Notes: generated from the letters alone by a model not told the origin. 64,000 nucleotides of DNA from Ascarosepion bandense (GCA_037127315.1 JBBBDQ010001293.1:1895001-1959000), one strand, 5' to 3'. Counted from the first letter of the stretch, positions 20,795-31,440 are shown. Translations and numbers: made by a program.

Positions 20795-21425
20795 TTTTTT
20801 TATAAGCGTTTCACCCCGAGCAAGGCATGTCACTGCCACTACTGCGCAGGGGGCTACGTAGAGTGGAGAAAGGCTGATTAAATATAAGAAATAACAGAGG
20901 GTGGGTGATAGGCGGGTGAGGATACCGAGAATGAGGGTTGGGTAGATGAGAGTGTTGTGAGAATAGTTGGGAGTTAGTGTGATAGGAGGTGTCTATTGAC
21001 CCTACATTTAAACACCTGGAGATTGTAACTGTCGGGAAAGCAGACTTGTGGAAGGGAGTTCCACAGGCGGGAAGCGCGAGAAAAGAAGCTGTTGGAGTAG
21101 AATTTACGGTTACATCTTATTTGTTTAACTGTAAAAGGGTGGGAACTAGTTGCTAATCTAGTATCTCGTGTAAATTCGTGCTTAGGCGGCACCAGTGATC
21201 TAACCTCATCGGAGCAGAAGCCATGAAAGTACTTGTAGAAGAGGCACAGGGAAGCTACATCACGCCGGTGTGAGAGCGGCTGCAGCCGGTCTGCCAAGTC
21301 AGTATCAACCACGTTACAGATCCTCCTTTGTATTTTGTCAAGAAGCCCAAGGAGAGCAGCAGGGGCACACGACCAGATATGGCAGCAATATTCAATACAC
21401 GGGCGGATGGTAGATTTGTATATTG
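20795..21425 (-). mobile_element. LINE-A non-LTR retrotransposon 3' end
   Basis: The minus-strand frame at 20974-21312 reads DTDLADRLQPLSHRRDVASL, then CLFYKYFHGFCSDEVRSLVP, FTRDTRLATSSHPFTVKQIR and SRASRLWNSLPQVCF before its stop. This is a typical C-terminus after a LINE reverse-transcriptase core. Upstream, near 21400, STIRP and IEYCCHIW-like codons continue the domain across a frameshift. The 3' UTR ends CTACGTAGCCCCCTGCGCAG...GCTCGGGGTGAAACGCTTATAAAAAA (minus-strand sense), the same tail as SINE-B. It is 5' truncated. Confidence 0.85.
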
Positions 21426-21550
21426 AGTACTTTAGTGTTAGGGTTCTCGTCTCGTTTTTTTTCTTTTCTACAAGTATTTTGACGTATGTTCAAGTACTTC
21501 GTTGGTTTCTTTTTTTATTTTCCCTTTTTCCCCCTCCGTGTTTATTCTCA
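21425..21550 (+). repeat. dispersed repeat R2, copy 2
   Basis: AGTGTTAGGGTTCTCGTCTC, TTCTACAAGTATTTTGACGT, CAGTGGGTTTTTCGAGACGG resembles 9900-10020. It abuts the truncated 5' side of the minus-strand LINE-A. Confidence 0.45.
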
Positions 21551-21598
21551 GTGGGTTTTTCGAGACGGACTGAAATATATTATAACAATTATTAATAG

Positions 21599-21601
<3 letters not shown>

Positions 21602-21642
<41 letters not shown>
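21602..21642. repeat. (ATT)n microsatellite
   Basis: Pure ATT trinucleotides. Confidence 0.95.
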
Positions 21643-21795
21643 TAATAATTTAAATTACATGATCCAGCAGCCCAACAAACTATCACCACCTTGAAATATA
21701 AATGGAGCCTTGTGAAAAGGCAAATTGATGATACGAACGGATCCTACACAAAATAAATAGAAAAAACTTGTCTATATTATTCAATGAAACCCCCC

Positions 21796-21914
<119 letters not shown>

Positions 21915-22109
21915 TACTGGCCATTGATAGACATTTATTTATGATATAATGTTGGTAAGATTTCATGGAAATATCTTCGATTTTGTAAAAGCATCTTACT
22001 TAATTCGTGATTGGTAGTCAATATATTATCTTATGATTGGCAGTTTTTTATGCTCCCAGTCAAGGATTACAAGCGTTGGGGGTTAAAATTAACTAATGAG
22101 AGCAGAACT

Positions 22110-22205
22110 ATCTTTAACCAATTCTTAAGTATGTCGTTATCTTTATAAAATTTCACAAATATCATTGTTTTATTTGTTGCTAACTTTGATCCATCTTAAT
22201 GGCAA

Positions 22206-22212
<7 letters not shown>
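22110..22212 (-). mobile_element. mariner-like element end, short fragment
   Basis: TATCATTGTTTTATTTGTTG and CTTTGATCCATCTTAATGG repeat, in the same orientation, the terminal region at 22690-22753 of the adjacent mariner remnant. It stops at (TA)n. Confidence 0.6.
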
Positions 22213-22252
<40 letters not shown>

Positions 22253-22257
22253 AATTC

Positions 22258-22753
22258 AATATTGGATCATATTATTTGAGTTATGACATTTATGTGTGAA
22301 AAATAATATCGCCCAAATGTCCGCCAAGGCTTCTGTGGCGCACATCCACTCGATGGTCAAAATCTTTGATGACGTCTCTACATAGGTTCTTTTCGGGCTC
22401 ACCAATATGCCTTGTTATCTTATCCTTCAGATACTGAACTGTTGTTGGCTTGTTGGCAAAGACCTTACTTTTGAGATGACCCGAAAGGAAGAAATTTAAA
22501 GGCGTCAAATAGCACGATCGTGGTCAATTGACATCACGGGTTCGAGAGATGATGCAACCTAGGAACTACTTGGCTGTGTAGCATGTAGAGCCGTCCTGTT
22601 AGAACCACTAATCTTTGACATCCATAGCATTCAATTCAGGCCCAAATTGCCATGAGTCAAATAGTATGGCCCAATCGTGAAATCAATAAAAATTCACCAA
22701 TAACACTGTTTTATTTACTGCTAACTTCGATCCGTCTTAATGTAGCACCCTAT
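22258..22753 (-). mobile_element. mariner-like transposon, C-terminal transposase remnant
   Basis: The minus-strand terminus CATAGGGTGCTACATTAAGA opens the element. Decayed frames then show the region of the second catalytic residue, and an open frame at 22290-22508 reads TPLNFFLSGHLKSKVFANKP, then TTVQYLKDKITRHIGEPEKN, and ends RSLGGHLGDIIFHT. This is the typical mariner-family C-terminus (LTPLDFFLWG...GGHLxDIIFHT). The N-terminal half and the far terminal repeat are missing, and internal stops are present. Confidence 0.82.
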
Positions 22754-23049
22754 GTATATAATTATTTAAATATTTAGTTTTTGGTCGTAATTAAATTAGA
22801 CTAGTACACAGTTGAATTAAAACGTGTTCAGTACAATTATATTGTAGAACGTTCGAATATTTTACAAAGTTATTTAAACTAGTAAATGAAAGAACAGAAA
22901 TTATGACCAAGTGTAACCAGACCAACAAATACCTATTAGGATCATATAATCATAGATGAAAATGGTCTAACTTCTTCTAATTTTGATAAATGCAAGTTCA
23001 AAAAGAATCCAGGTTACGTGAGAGTTTAAAAAAAAACGGTAAAATCAAT

Positions 23050-23115
23050 TATTATAAATGACCTGAAGACACTGCAAAGGTAGAAACCTGGATTGCGTAA
23101 TAACTCGTTTACAAA
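23050..23115 (+). ncRNA. hammerhead-like motif, weak (related to 4870-4930)
   Basis: CTGAAGACACTGCAAAGG then TAGAAACCTGGATTGCG and TAATAACTCGTTTACAAA parallels the minus strand of 4870-4930. Core and GAAAC spacing fit, but stem II does not pair well. Confidence 0.22.
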
Positions 23116-23125
23116 TGAAAAAAAA

Positions 23126-23197
23126 TATCTCTCTTTCACTCTTTCACTCTTTCTCTATCTCTCTCCCTCTTTCTCTATCTCTCTCTTTCTTGCTCTT

Positions 23198-23229
<32 letters not shown>

Positions 23230-23520
23230 TCTCTCTCTCCTCTCGTTCTTTCTCTCTCTTTCTCTCTCTCCCTTCTCTTTCTCTCTCTCGTTCTTTCTCT
23301 CTCTTTCTCTCTCTCCCTTTCTCTTTCTCTCTCTCTATCTCTCTCTTTCACTCGCTCTCTCTCTATTTCTCTCCCTCTCTCTCTTTCTTTCTCTCTTTCT
23401 CTTTCTCTCTTTTTCTCTCTTCTTTCTCTCTCTTTCTCTCTCTCCCTCTCTCATTCTCTCTCCATCTCTCTCTTTCTCTCTCTCCCCCTCTCCCTCTCTT
23501 TCTCTCTCTCTCTCTCTGTG
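23126..23520. repeat. (CT)n-rich pyrimidine tract
   Basis: Nearly 400 bp of CT/CTTT repeats. The serine/leucine-rich open frames on the plus strand and the Arg/Glu-rich frame on the minus strand are artefacts. Confidence 0.95.
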
Positions 23521-24149
23521 TGCGTTTGTGATCGTGCGTGCAGGTACGTGCGTGTTCGTTATTGGTACGTTCTGTTATGTGATGCAGATTCAGAGCAAAA
23601 AGGAAACACAGAAGGTCAAGTAAAAAGAAAAAAATGCCCCTGAGATTGTTATCAGGTCGTGTAGAAGAAAACATTAGTTAAAAATAAACAAAAGCATCAG
23701 CAACAATAACGCAAAACAGGAAGGAGGTCTTCCCGTCTTGTTTCGTTTTTTGTTTCTTTTTTAGTTTTAGTTTTTTTATGTTATTTTTACTTTTACTTTA
23801 TTACCTAACCTAATCGACGTTTTGTAGGCCATCCACCTTGCTTTTTCGTAATTAGATAGTTGGCCGGCCTATTACTGGACAGGTTTACGAAATAGGCAAC
23901 CGGCTTAGCCAATGAATGCACTTTGCGTTTATGAAGGTCAGGCGAGCTCAAGAAGAGGAGGTGCGGGTTTTAGAAGGTGAGGGATACATGAAGAGTTTGG
24001 TCTAAATGATAAGATAAAAAAAAAACTTTTTTTTTATTGTTTGTGTCTTAGTGTTTATTTTCTTTTACCCCATTCCTTTCTTTTTCCTTAACTGACAATA
24101 TTTTGCAATATGCAGACTAACTTATATAACCTACATATAAAATTGAACA

Positions 24150-24420
24150 AAAAAAAAATATGAAAGAAATTACGCTCGTTTCTGTTTTAGTAAAACTCTA
24201 TCTTTGTCGGACTCTCCGCCTTCGGGAGAAGAGTAAAGAGACGATGCTATGCCTAAGGGGCAGCGTTTCGTTTAGGAAAAAGTTGACAAGAACCCGACAC
24301 TGTGTATGCGTGGTATATTGGGAAATTTTGACCCAGTGTACGCGCTCGGAATGCCCCACGGTAAAAATCGGTTTTGTAGCACACCCCCTCTTTGTGGGGA
24401 AGCTCTGAAAAATACCGAGT
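24150..24420. repeat. moderately GC-rich segment related to 14255-14592
   Basis: Contains GGACTCTCCGCCTTCGGGAG (a hairpin) and, at 24330-24400, the block alignable with the minus strand of 14265-14345. Conceptual translation of both blocks gives a loosely similar FV-HP-V motif, which might mean an old coding or RNA origin. Not identified. Confidence 0.4.
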
Positions 24421-24590
24421 CTGTTTTGTATTAAGTTTTTGAAATACTGTTAATATTTCAATGATTGTTCTTCTGAAATTCATCAGTGATATGCATTTCC
24501 TGAAGTTATAAATTTCCAGTGTAAGAAACGAAACATAAATATATAAAATGAAAGTTTTTCAAAACAGAAACATTTTTCAATGTTTATACA

Positions 24591-24630
24591 TGATATATAT
24601 ATATATATATATATGTTTATATGTTTATAC

Positions 24631-24676
<46 letters not shown>
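24591..24676. repeat. (TA)n tracts with repeated GTTTATA linker
   Basis: Two TA tracts separated by TATGTTTATATGTTTATACA. The F1 foldback starts at the end. Confidence 0.95.
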
Positions 24677-24680
<4 letters not shown>

Positions 24681-24832
24681 CATGCAGTGTGGGTATAGAA
24701 GAATCCAAAGGAGTATCCTGTACATACAGTGGTAGGATAACTCTCTAAGAGAGGTCTAAACATATATGCATATAAAAACATATAGAGCAAATATAAGAAA
24801 AATTAAGGCAGACACGTTATTTCATGGTGAAT

Positions 24833-24874
24833 CGGAAGTTGAGCCTATTTCAGGCGAACCATCATCAGCTTCCG
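24833..24874 (-). ncRNA. hammerhead-like motif, left arm of F1 foldback
   Basis: Minus strand: stem I CGGAAG with CTTCCG, core CTGATGA, stem II GG-TTCG-CC, GAAA, then TAGGCTCAA before CTTCCG. Stem III is at best two pairs and the base before the cleavage position is A rather than U, so activity is doubtful. Confidence 0.42.
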
Positions 24875-24928
24875 TCTTTATTTTACAAAGAATTTTACAT
24901 TCGTGTAAAATCCTTTTTAAAATAAACA

Positions 24929-24970
24929 CGGAAGCTGATGATGGTTCGCTTGAAATAGGCCAAACTTCCG
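24929..24970 (+). ncRNA. hammerhead-like motif, right arm of F1 foldback
   Basis: CGGAAG-CTGATGA-TGGTTCGCTT-GAAA-TAGGCCAAA-CTTCCG: perfect 6-bp stem I and core, weakened stem II. Stem III is not properly closed. Confidence 0.42.
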
Positions 24971-25032
24971 ATTCACCATGAAATAACGTGTCTGCCTTAA
25001 TTTTTCTTATATATATATATATATATATATCA

Positions 25033-25190
25033 TTCAGTAAAGTGCCACACATGATACTCGATTGGGAGTTCATGCCTTAAAAGAGACATGATTGACTGGC
25101 CAGAAGATAGAATAGATTTGTATTGCTTTCTGCGATAGAACAGTTACCACCCAAGTCTATAGAATCCAATTTATCTTGCCTTTTAAGGGA
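25033..25190 (-). mobile_element. SINE-A, 3' half
   Basis: Reverse-complement SINE-A 3' region: CAGTAAAGTGCCACACATGA, GACATGATTGACTGGCCAGA, TGCTTTCTGCGATAGAACAG, GTCTATAGAATCCAATTTAT. It stops where a SINE-D copy begins. Confidence 0.7.
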
Positions 25191-25194
25191 AACC

Positions 25195-25325
25195 TCGGCG
25201 TGGAGTAATGGCTAGCAAGCTTGTTTGCGAGAACCTATTAAAACTGATAAGTGAGTTCGTACCTCACTGGGTACCTCATACTTTCGGCCTTGTGCCTCAT
25301 CTAAGCGGCGCTTAGAAAATCAACT
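25195..25325 (+). mobile_element. SINE-D copy
   Basis: TCGGCGTGGAGTAATGGCTA head, GTGAGTTCGTACCTCACTG B-box region, ACTTTCGGCCTTGTGCCTCA and AAGCGGCGCTTAGAAAATCA. It appears to lie between two parts of a minus-strand SINE-A (25033-25190 and 25328-25412). Confidence 0.68.
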
Positions 25326-25327
25326 AT

Positions 25328-25412
25328 CCTGCTATTTAAGCAATAGCTGGTGGGAGAAGAGATGGATTAATACCTTTCCGAAGGATATTTGCGCATGAGT
25401 GAATGCAATGAC
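25328..25412 (-). mobile_element. SINE-A middle fragment
   Basis: CCTGCTATTTAAGCAATAGC, GAGATGGATTAATACCTTTC and GCATGAGTGAATGCAATGA match reverse-complement SINE-A between its 3' part and its B box. Confidence 0.55.
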
Positions 25413-25443
<31 letters not shown>

Positions 25444-25608
25444 ACTTTCGAACATCTACAAAATTGTACATTTTTTTACAATGTGCCATTTTGAAGTAGT
25501 TCTAAAGCAATAATAATAAATATCCATTGGTCTATTTTTATATTGATCTTTGTTTTTAATTAATGTTTTGGACGCTGCAATTATTTACTCCGTTGTTATT
25601 CATTTGGA

Positions 25609-25809
25609 TATTTTTTTTAATCATATCATCCCGAGCAAGGCGGTAACGCCACTGATGTGCAGGGGGCTACGTAAGAGTGACAAGATTGGGGAAGAGAAAA
25701 CCGGAAACCACATCCTAAGCAGGAAACAAGAGATGAGCCTCTTCACCTGTTCAATAGACGTGGGTGGAGTGTGAACCGGGCAATAGTTTAGTCTATCTAC
25801 TCCAATTAA
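25609..25809 (-). mobile_element. SINE-B copy
   Basis: Full structure on the minus strand, from GGAGTAGATAGACTAAACTA to the GTAGCCCCCTGCACATCAGT tail and an A-rich end (T run at 25612-25619). Confidence 0.82.
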
Positions 25810-26629
25810 AACAAAAAATAGGGTGGTGAACTGTAACCAACAACCAGGGAAGTTTTTGCCCATTTCAAAAACCAAACCAAACGTTCAATTAAGCATGAGA
25901 AGTTTAAAATTAAGTAAGAGAAAAAAAATGACTTTTGAGAATATTTTAAAAGAAAGTTGCAAACCATCCAAGACACGTTACTGCCAGTAAGCTAAAAATG
26001 ATTTTTAACTTTTTGGTCAGACCACGTGATACGGAGTGAGGGTCGGTTGTCAACTGTAGCAATTATCTGTATATCAGAGGGGTTAGTCTTATAATGTTAA
26101 CAATTCTATTGCATTCAATAAGATTTTGATTGATTGGTAATTTTTAAGGCTTATTAAAGTTTAGCAGGCTATTTAAAGCTAGAAAAGAATTTTTAGATTG
26201 TAAGAATTTGTGGGGTGGGGAGATAAGAAAGATATTACTGATGCAACACATATTAAATTAATATTAAATAATTATTATTAAACACATGATGCAACATAAT
26301 TAAATTAACACATATTAAATTAATTTTAAATAATTAGTATTAAATACACAATTTAAACCCTTATTTGAAGAGAAGAGGTGGATTTATGCCTTGGTCGAAT
26401 ACTTCAGATGCTTGTGCACAAAAGAGAGATTTTCAGAAGAGGGAGAAGCTAATCATTTTTCAGCGTCCTCATGGAATCTGTAAATTGTAGCACAAATTGA
26501 AAATGAAATCTTATAGGAATTTTTAAAGCTTATATTAAAACAATGATACGTATCAAGAAAATATATACAACTAAGAAAGACATTAGATGCTATACACACG
26601 GCCTGTAGGTAGTTATTATTTGTCTAATT

Positions 26630-26765
26630 TTATTTCGATATAGTTTGCCATTCGCCAATGATTCGGCGTCATCAGAAAAAACAAGGTTATTTCAATAATG
26701 CGTCCAAATAAAATTATTTTTGTGATGGCGCCGATTTATCGGCGAAACATATCAAAATAGATATT
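26630..26765. repeat. short inverted repeat with hammerhead-like strings
   Basis: Minus strand of 26630-26675 reads CTGATGACGCCGAATCATTG and plus strand of 26722-26762 reads GTGATGGCGCCGATTTATCG followed by GCGAAACATATC. The second has a clean GCCGAT/ATCGGC hairpin before GAAAC, but its core starts with G rather than C, and an extra base separates core and stem II. Confidence 0.35.
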
Positions 26766-26794
26766 TTCTGAAGTTTTCCATTATTTTACCTCTG

Positions 26795-27051
26795 ATATAC
26801 ATATATATATATACAAAGGTTTGTGTGTACATATATATAAGCCTATGTATACACACACACATATATATATGTATATACGGTTACATATGTGCATATAAGT
26901 ATACATAGGATTATATATATGTATACACAAACCTTTGTATATATATATATATATATATATATATACAAAGGTTTGTGTATACATATATATATAAGCCTAT
27001 GTATTCACACACACACACACACAAATATATATATATATATGTGTGCATATA

Positions 27052-27090
<39 letters not shown>

Positions 27091-27167
27091 GGTTGTGTGT
27101 ACATATATATAAGCCTATGTATTCACACACGCACACACACACGCACACACAAACATATATATCTATA

Positions 27168-27214
<47 letters not shown>

Positions 27215-27554
27215 GCTACGTATATGCATATATAAGATTTTATGCGTGCATATAATATATATGTGTGTGTGAGAGTTTGTACGCTTACATGCGTGAATAT
27301 ATGTGTGTGTGTTTATACTGTTATATATGTATTTATGTACATATATATGTATGTTATGGGTGTGTATATAAAGTTATAGATGCGAGTGTGTGTGCTTACT
27401 GTAATGTGTGCGCATATGTGTGTTTTTCTGTACTAATATATGTGTACACATGTGTGTAAATGCTCATATGTGTGCATGTGTGTACACGGTTTTATTTCTG
27501 CACATATGTGTTTGTCAGTATATCGAGTTATATGTGAGTATATGCAATCATGTG

Positions 27555-27592
<38 letters not shown>

Positions 27593-27595
27593 AAT
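26795..27595. repeat. complex (TA)n/(CA)n/(TG)n array with a repeated AAGGTTTGTG unit
   Basis: A block with CAAAGGTTTGTGTGTACATA and ATAAGCCTATGTAT recurs near 26815, 26965 and 27087, and in inverted sense near 26900. The rest is degenerate TA/TG sequence. Confidence 0.9.
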
Positions 27596-27642
27596 AGAAA
27601 AAGGGTTGTTTCAACGAGAAAATTGGTATAAAAGAAAAAGTG

Positions 27643-27821
27643 CGAAAAGCCGTGAACGTTTTGTTTAAAATGTACATTTATTGTTGTTACTGTTATTAAT
27701 ATTACTTGATTTTTTGTATGGTATGTTTTTGGCATACAGAATATAATATATCATACATAACGTAATATTAGTAATAACAACAGTAAATGTACACTTTAAA
27801 CAAAACGTTCACGGCTTTTCG
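27643..27821. repeat. foldback element, about 60-bp arms
   Basis: Left arm CGAAAAGCCGTGAACGTTTT...TTACTGTTATTAATATTA, right arm TAATATTAGTAATAACAACA...AACGTTCACGGCTTTTCG. (TA)n lies on both outer sides. No hammerhead core found. Confidence 0.8.
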
Positions 27822-27874
27822 AATTTTATCCATATATATATATATATATGAATAAGAACGAAGAAAATAATTTC

Positions 27875-28085
27875 AACATTCAAAGTATTATTTGAAAACA
27901 GTGCTCAAAATAAAAATAGTTTAATGAATATTTATTATTGATTATTACGCTAGAACATGCGATTAATTACAAACTACTACAAAATTGTATATTTTGTTTC
28001 GACAGTGCAAAAACAATATCAGTTAGTGAACAATGATAGTAAGCATCATTGTTTTTTCAATATAATTTTGTAGTAGTTTTTTTAG
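27875..28085 (-). repeat. hammerhead repeat family H2, copy 1
   Basis: In plus-strand view AACGAAGAAAATAATTTCAA, CAGTGCTCAAAATAAAAATA, TGAATATTTATTATTGATTA and AACTACTACAAAATTG parallel 59215-59530. (TA)n at 27831-27849 borders it. It contains the motif at 27975-28027. Confidence 0.7.
27975..28027 (-). ncRNA. hammerhead motif, family H2, degenerate
   Basis: Minus strand: ACTAA, CTGATAT in place of CTGATGA, then CGAAAC, stem III ACAAAAT-ATAC-AATTTTGT (strong) and A as the cleavage base, then GTAGT. Stem II is eroded. Probably dead. Confidence 0.5.
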
Positions 28086-28111
28086 TTTTTCACATATCCT
28101 AATGTAACAAT

Positions 28112-28115
<4 letters not shown>

Positions 28116-28159
<44 letters not shown>

Positions 28160-28173
28160 CCTGTCATATGTGT

Positions 28174-28207
<34 letters not shown>
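28116..28207. repeat. (TA)n tracts
   Basis: Two TA tracts with a short CTGTCATATGTGTCC linker. Confidence 0.9.
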
Positions 28208-28210
<3 letters not shown>

Positions 28211-28289
28211 CGTGTATACCGTTATATGTGCGCTTATATAGTTATGTGTGCTTATGCATATATATATGTGTAAGTGGGAATATACAAAT

Positions 28290-29390
28290 ATATCCATATG
28301 TTATTTCATAAAAGTTTTTTAATATCGCAAAGAAAACCTGAGATATAAAAATGACAAGGACTTGAGCGCTAACAATATATTCAATGACTCATATTGCCTG
28401 TAAAACGTCAAATATTACGTCGCATATATTACAAAGCCACCTAACCGTCAATATCTATGTAGACTTGAACATTAATATTTCTGAAAACCTCAAAAGGGAA
28501 GATGATTTTTTTTTTTATGAGAGCAACCAGTTTCAGGCACAAAAGGATTCCTCCTCATTCCTCTCATTTTTTCTTACTCTCTGCCTCGCAACCTCTCCAC
28601 TCTTTAACCACAGGCAGGTTACTAAACCTGATTACCCACAATGCACCACCAATGACTGGTGTGATCTGTGTGCTTCTGTTTTTATTTTATTACTTGTCTA
28701 ACTGGTCTTTGGTCACCGTCAAAGGCCAGGTAGTTGGGGTCAGTGGGGAGCATTGAAGGTTGGTAGTCTGTGTTTGCGTTTGCAAGCTTAGCTGTTAAGG
28801 TATTTGATAGAAAGAAAGAGAAAAAACATATTGGAGTTTAGGAAAGAGAAGACAGAAAACGTGAGTTGTAGAAAGAGTATAAAAGAAATATAAATTTATT
28901 TTAAAAAATATATAAAAAAAACCGTTGGAGAAAGATTAAGGTATTATGTGGTTATCGTTGATTTTGTAGAGATGACAGAGACTGTGTTGTCTAGCGACTG
29001 GGCTTCGTTTTTCGTTTCAAACTAGAATTGAGCAATAAAAAGATCCAATCTATCCATGCTAAATGAAATGAAATAATCGAAGATGGAGTTGGAAATTGAA
29101 GTGGTTTGATTAAGGGGGAAAGTAAATCAAGGGGAAGCGAAGAAATGTAAGCTTAAGGGATAAAGAGAACGCCAAAGAGCGGAAGAAGAAAAAGTAAAAC
29201 GAAGAATGCGAGCTTTTGGCAGCAGGGAAAATAAAACTTTTAATCTCTGAATAGAAACGATTAATTGAAATCAAAAGAAAAAGATTAATAAATAAAAGTA
29301 GAAAACTATTACAGTTAGTCACGGGAAGATACTGTAAACGGCGATATTTCATTTTCATTTTAATGTTTTTAATGCCAGTATACTTCTAAA
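28290..29390. other. AT-rich stretch, no feature recognised
   Basis: Short frames only (the longest, about 105 codons at 28384-28701, has no recognisable domain). No repeat family matched. Confidence 0.4.
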
Positions 29391-29398
29391 GATTCAAT

Positions 29399-29705
29399 AA
29401 AGTGCAATGGATATCGAACCAGAATGAGAAATCCGAGAGCTGAGTTCGAATTCCAGTTGAATTCGTTGCATTCACTGACGCGCAAATAACCTTCTGAAAG
29501 ATATTAATCCAGCAATTCTCTCTTCAGCTATGGCTTGAATAGCAGAACAGATTTTTGGCTCTATAGACTTGGTTGGCTATAGAGAAAGAAATAGTCTACC
29601 TCAGAAAGAAATGGCAACCTACTGCGGGAGAATCTGCCTAGTCAGTCATAGATCGAAAGGACATGATCGCCCAAGCGTGTACCACGTATGACACTTAACT
29701 GACTA
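29399..29705 (+). mobile_element. SINE-A copy, near full length
   Basis: AAGTGCAATGGATATCGAAC head, GAGTTCGAATTCCAGTTGAA B box, terminal hairpin remnant, and GACACTTAACTGACTAACTGA tail with one repeat of CTAA. A small internal duplication (AGAGAAAGAAATAGTC...AGAAAGAAATGG) is present. Confidence 0.85.
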
Positions 29706-29896
29706 ACTGATTTTTATAAGAAAAGTTTGAAGCGAGGACTTTGAATTAAATTTCGAGACAGAAGTTTGCAAAAAAATATTTTGTTTTTACAATGTAGCTC
29801 ATCTTGTTCAATACCCGGGAGCCACTCAAGGTAGCATATGTTTATGCGCATATGTTGGAAAGATAAGGCTTAAACAGGCTAAGATTGTAGTGGTAA

Positions 29897-30062
29897 TTTT
29901 CTCAGCGTAGCTTAGATGTGGCACAAGGTCGAAAGTATGGGGAACTCTGCGAGGGTGAGTTTTTAAGCGTAGATTAGATTTACCGAAAGTATGAAGCACC
30001 CAATAAGAATTCAGTTGTAATTGATCTAGCAAGACAAGGTTGTTAACCACGACACCACATCT
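29897..30062 (-). mobile_element. SINE-D copy, minus strand
   Basis: Minus strand: GTGGTGTCGTGGTTAACAAC head, a diverged B-box region, ATACTTTCGGTAAATC, then CTTTCGACCTTGTGCCACAT and AAGCTACGCTGAGAAAATTA. Confidence 0.6.
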
Positions 30063-30134
30063 ATGAGTCTCAAGTTAAAATTGTAGCTATCTGGGAAACC
30101 TCTTTTTTAGAGGTTTTTTTTGGGGGGGCGGAGA

Positions 30135-30470
30135 CTAAAATAAAACAACGAAAGAAATTTAGATATCTCGGAAGCGTGCTGACATAGGATGAAAAGTGCG
30201 ACACCGAGATCCGAAGACGCATTGGCATGGCCAAGGACGCATTTCAAAAGCTAACCAGAGTACTGAGAGAAAAGAAAATCTAATCGGAAATAAAGAAAAA
30301 AGTGCTGGATTGCTATGTGATATCTGTCCTCTATGGGAGTGAATTTTAGACGATCTCATCAAGGATTTAAGAGAGGCTTGAGGCAGTAGAAATATGGCTG
30401 AGCATACCATAGACTGAGCATACCATAGACTGAGCACGTAACTAACGCCGCGGTTTTGGAGAGGATGGAA
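30135..30470 (+). mobile_element. RTE/BovB-like LINE, C-terminal RT remnant
   Basis: Frames with stops encode ETKIKQRKKFRYLGSVLT, EKCDTEIRRRIGMAKDAFQK, KKVLDCYVISVL and RLEAVEIW, the C-terminal blocks of RTE reverse transcriptases. Stops replace at least three residues. A direct duplication of AGCATACCATAGACTG near 30400-30435 lies at its end. Confidence 0.82.
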
Positions 30471-30493
30471 AACAGGATTAAACTCATAAGATA

Positions 30494-30606
30494 GGACCAT
30501 AATAGATGCCACCATCCGGGGTATGAGTATACCAGCAATACATTTTTATATACAAAAGACACCAGCAATACATACCCCGGATGGTAGCATATATTATGGT
30601 CTTAAT
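30494..30606. repeat. inverted repeat at the edge of a minisatellite
   Basis: GACCATAATAGATGCCACCA-TCCGGGGTATG and its inverted copy CATACCCCGGATGGTAGCAT-ATATTATGGTC enclose two minisatellite units. Confidence 0.8.
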
Positions 30607-30846
30607 GAATCCCCAAATAAAAACAAACTATTATGAAAGTATAAAAGTACATTTTTATGGCAAAACACCAGAAACACATTTTGATCTATAAAAATACCAG
30701 AAATATATTTTTATAAATAAAAATACATTTTTAAATATATAAAATTACCAGCAATGTATTTTTGTATATGAAAAACATCAGCAATACATTTTTATATATA
30801 AAAACACCAGAAATACATTTGCATGTATAAAAAACACAAGCAATAC

Positions 30847-30897
<51 letters not shown>

Positions 30898-31440
30898 CCA
30901 GCAATACATTTTATATACAAAAAGACCAGCTATACGTTTTTATATATAAAAAAACACCAGCAATACATTTTTATATTTAAAAAAACACCAACATTACTTT
31001 TTTATATATAAAAACACCAGCAGTACATTTTCTATACGAAAATACCAGCAATACATTTTTATATATAAAATACCAGTTATACATTTTATATACAAAAATA
31101 CTAGCAATACATTTTTGTATATAAATAATACCAGCAATACATATATGTACATAAAAAAAAAACATCAGCAATACATTTTAATGTATAAAAAACACCAACA
31201 ACACATTTTTATATATAAAAATACCAGCAATACATTTTTATATAGAAATACCAGCAATACATTTTTATATAAAAATACCAGTAGTACATTTTTATATAAA
31301 AATACCAGCCATACATTTTGCATAAAATAAATACCATAAATATATATTTATATGTAGCAAATATCAGCAAAACCTTTTTATATATAAAAATACCCGCAAT
31401 ACTTTTATATATAAATTATACTAATGCATTTTATAGCAAA
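30525..31440. repeat. about 30-bp AT-rich minisatellite
   Basis: Roughly 25-30 degenerate copies of a unit near ACCAGCAATACATTTTTATA-TATAAAAAT. A (TA)n tract is embedded at 30849-30891. The open frames on both strands follow from a unit length divisible by three. Confidence 0.92.

Larger units (their letters stand above)
24678..25030. repeat. foldback family F1, full copy with two hammerhead-like arms
   Basis: Begins CAGCATGCAGTGTGGGTATA, then GGTAGGATAACTCTCTAAGA. Arms at about 24800-24880 and 24928-25015 are inverted copies (AATTAAGGCAGACACGTTAT against ATAACGTGTCTGCCTTAATT) around a centre that itself contains ATTTTACA/TGTAAAAT pairing. (TA)n lies on both sides. Each arm holds the string CGGAAG-CTGATGA-TGGTTCGC reading outward. 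Confidence 0.8.

Noticed and set aside
23093..23623. 176-codon open frame
   Set aside because: Translated (CT)n microsatellite.
27643..27821. microRNA precursor or hammerhead foldback
   Set aside because: Arms of about 60 bp with a long loop fit a transposon foldback better, and no hammerhead core is present.
30525..31440. CRISPR-like regular repeat array
   Set aside because: The 30-bp units are directly adjacent and degenerate, without unique spacers, in an animal genome; it is a minisatellite.
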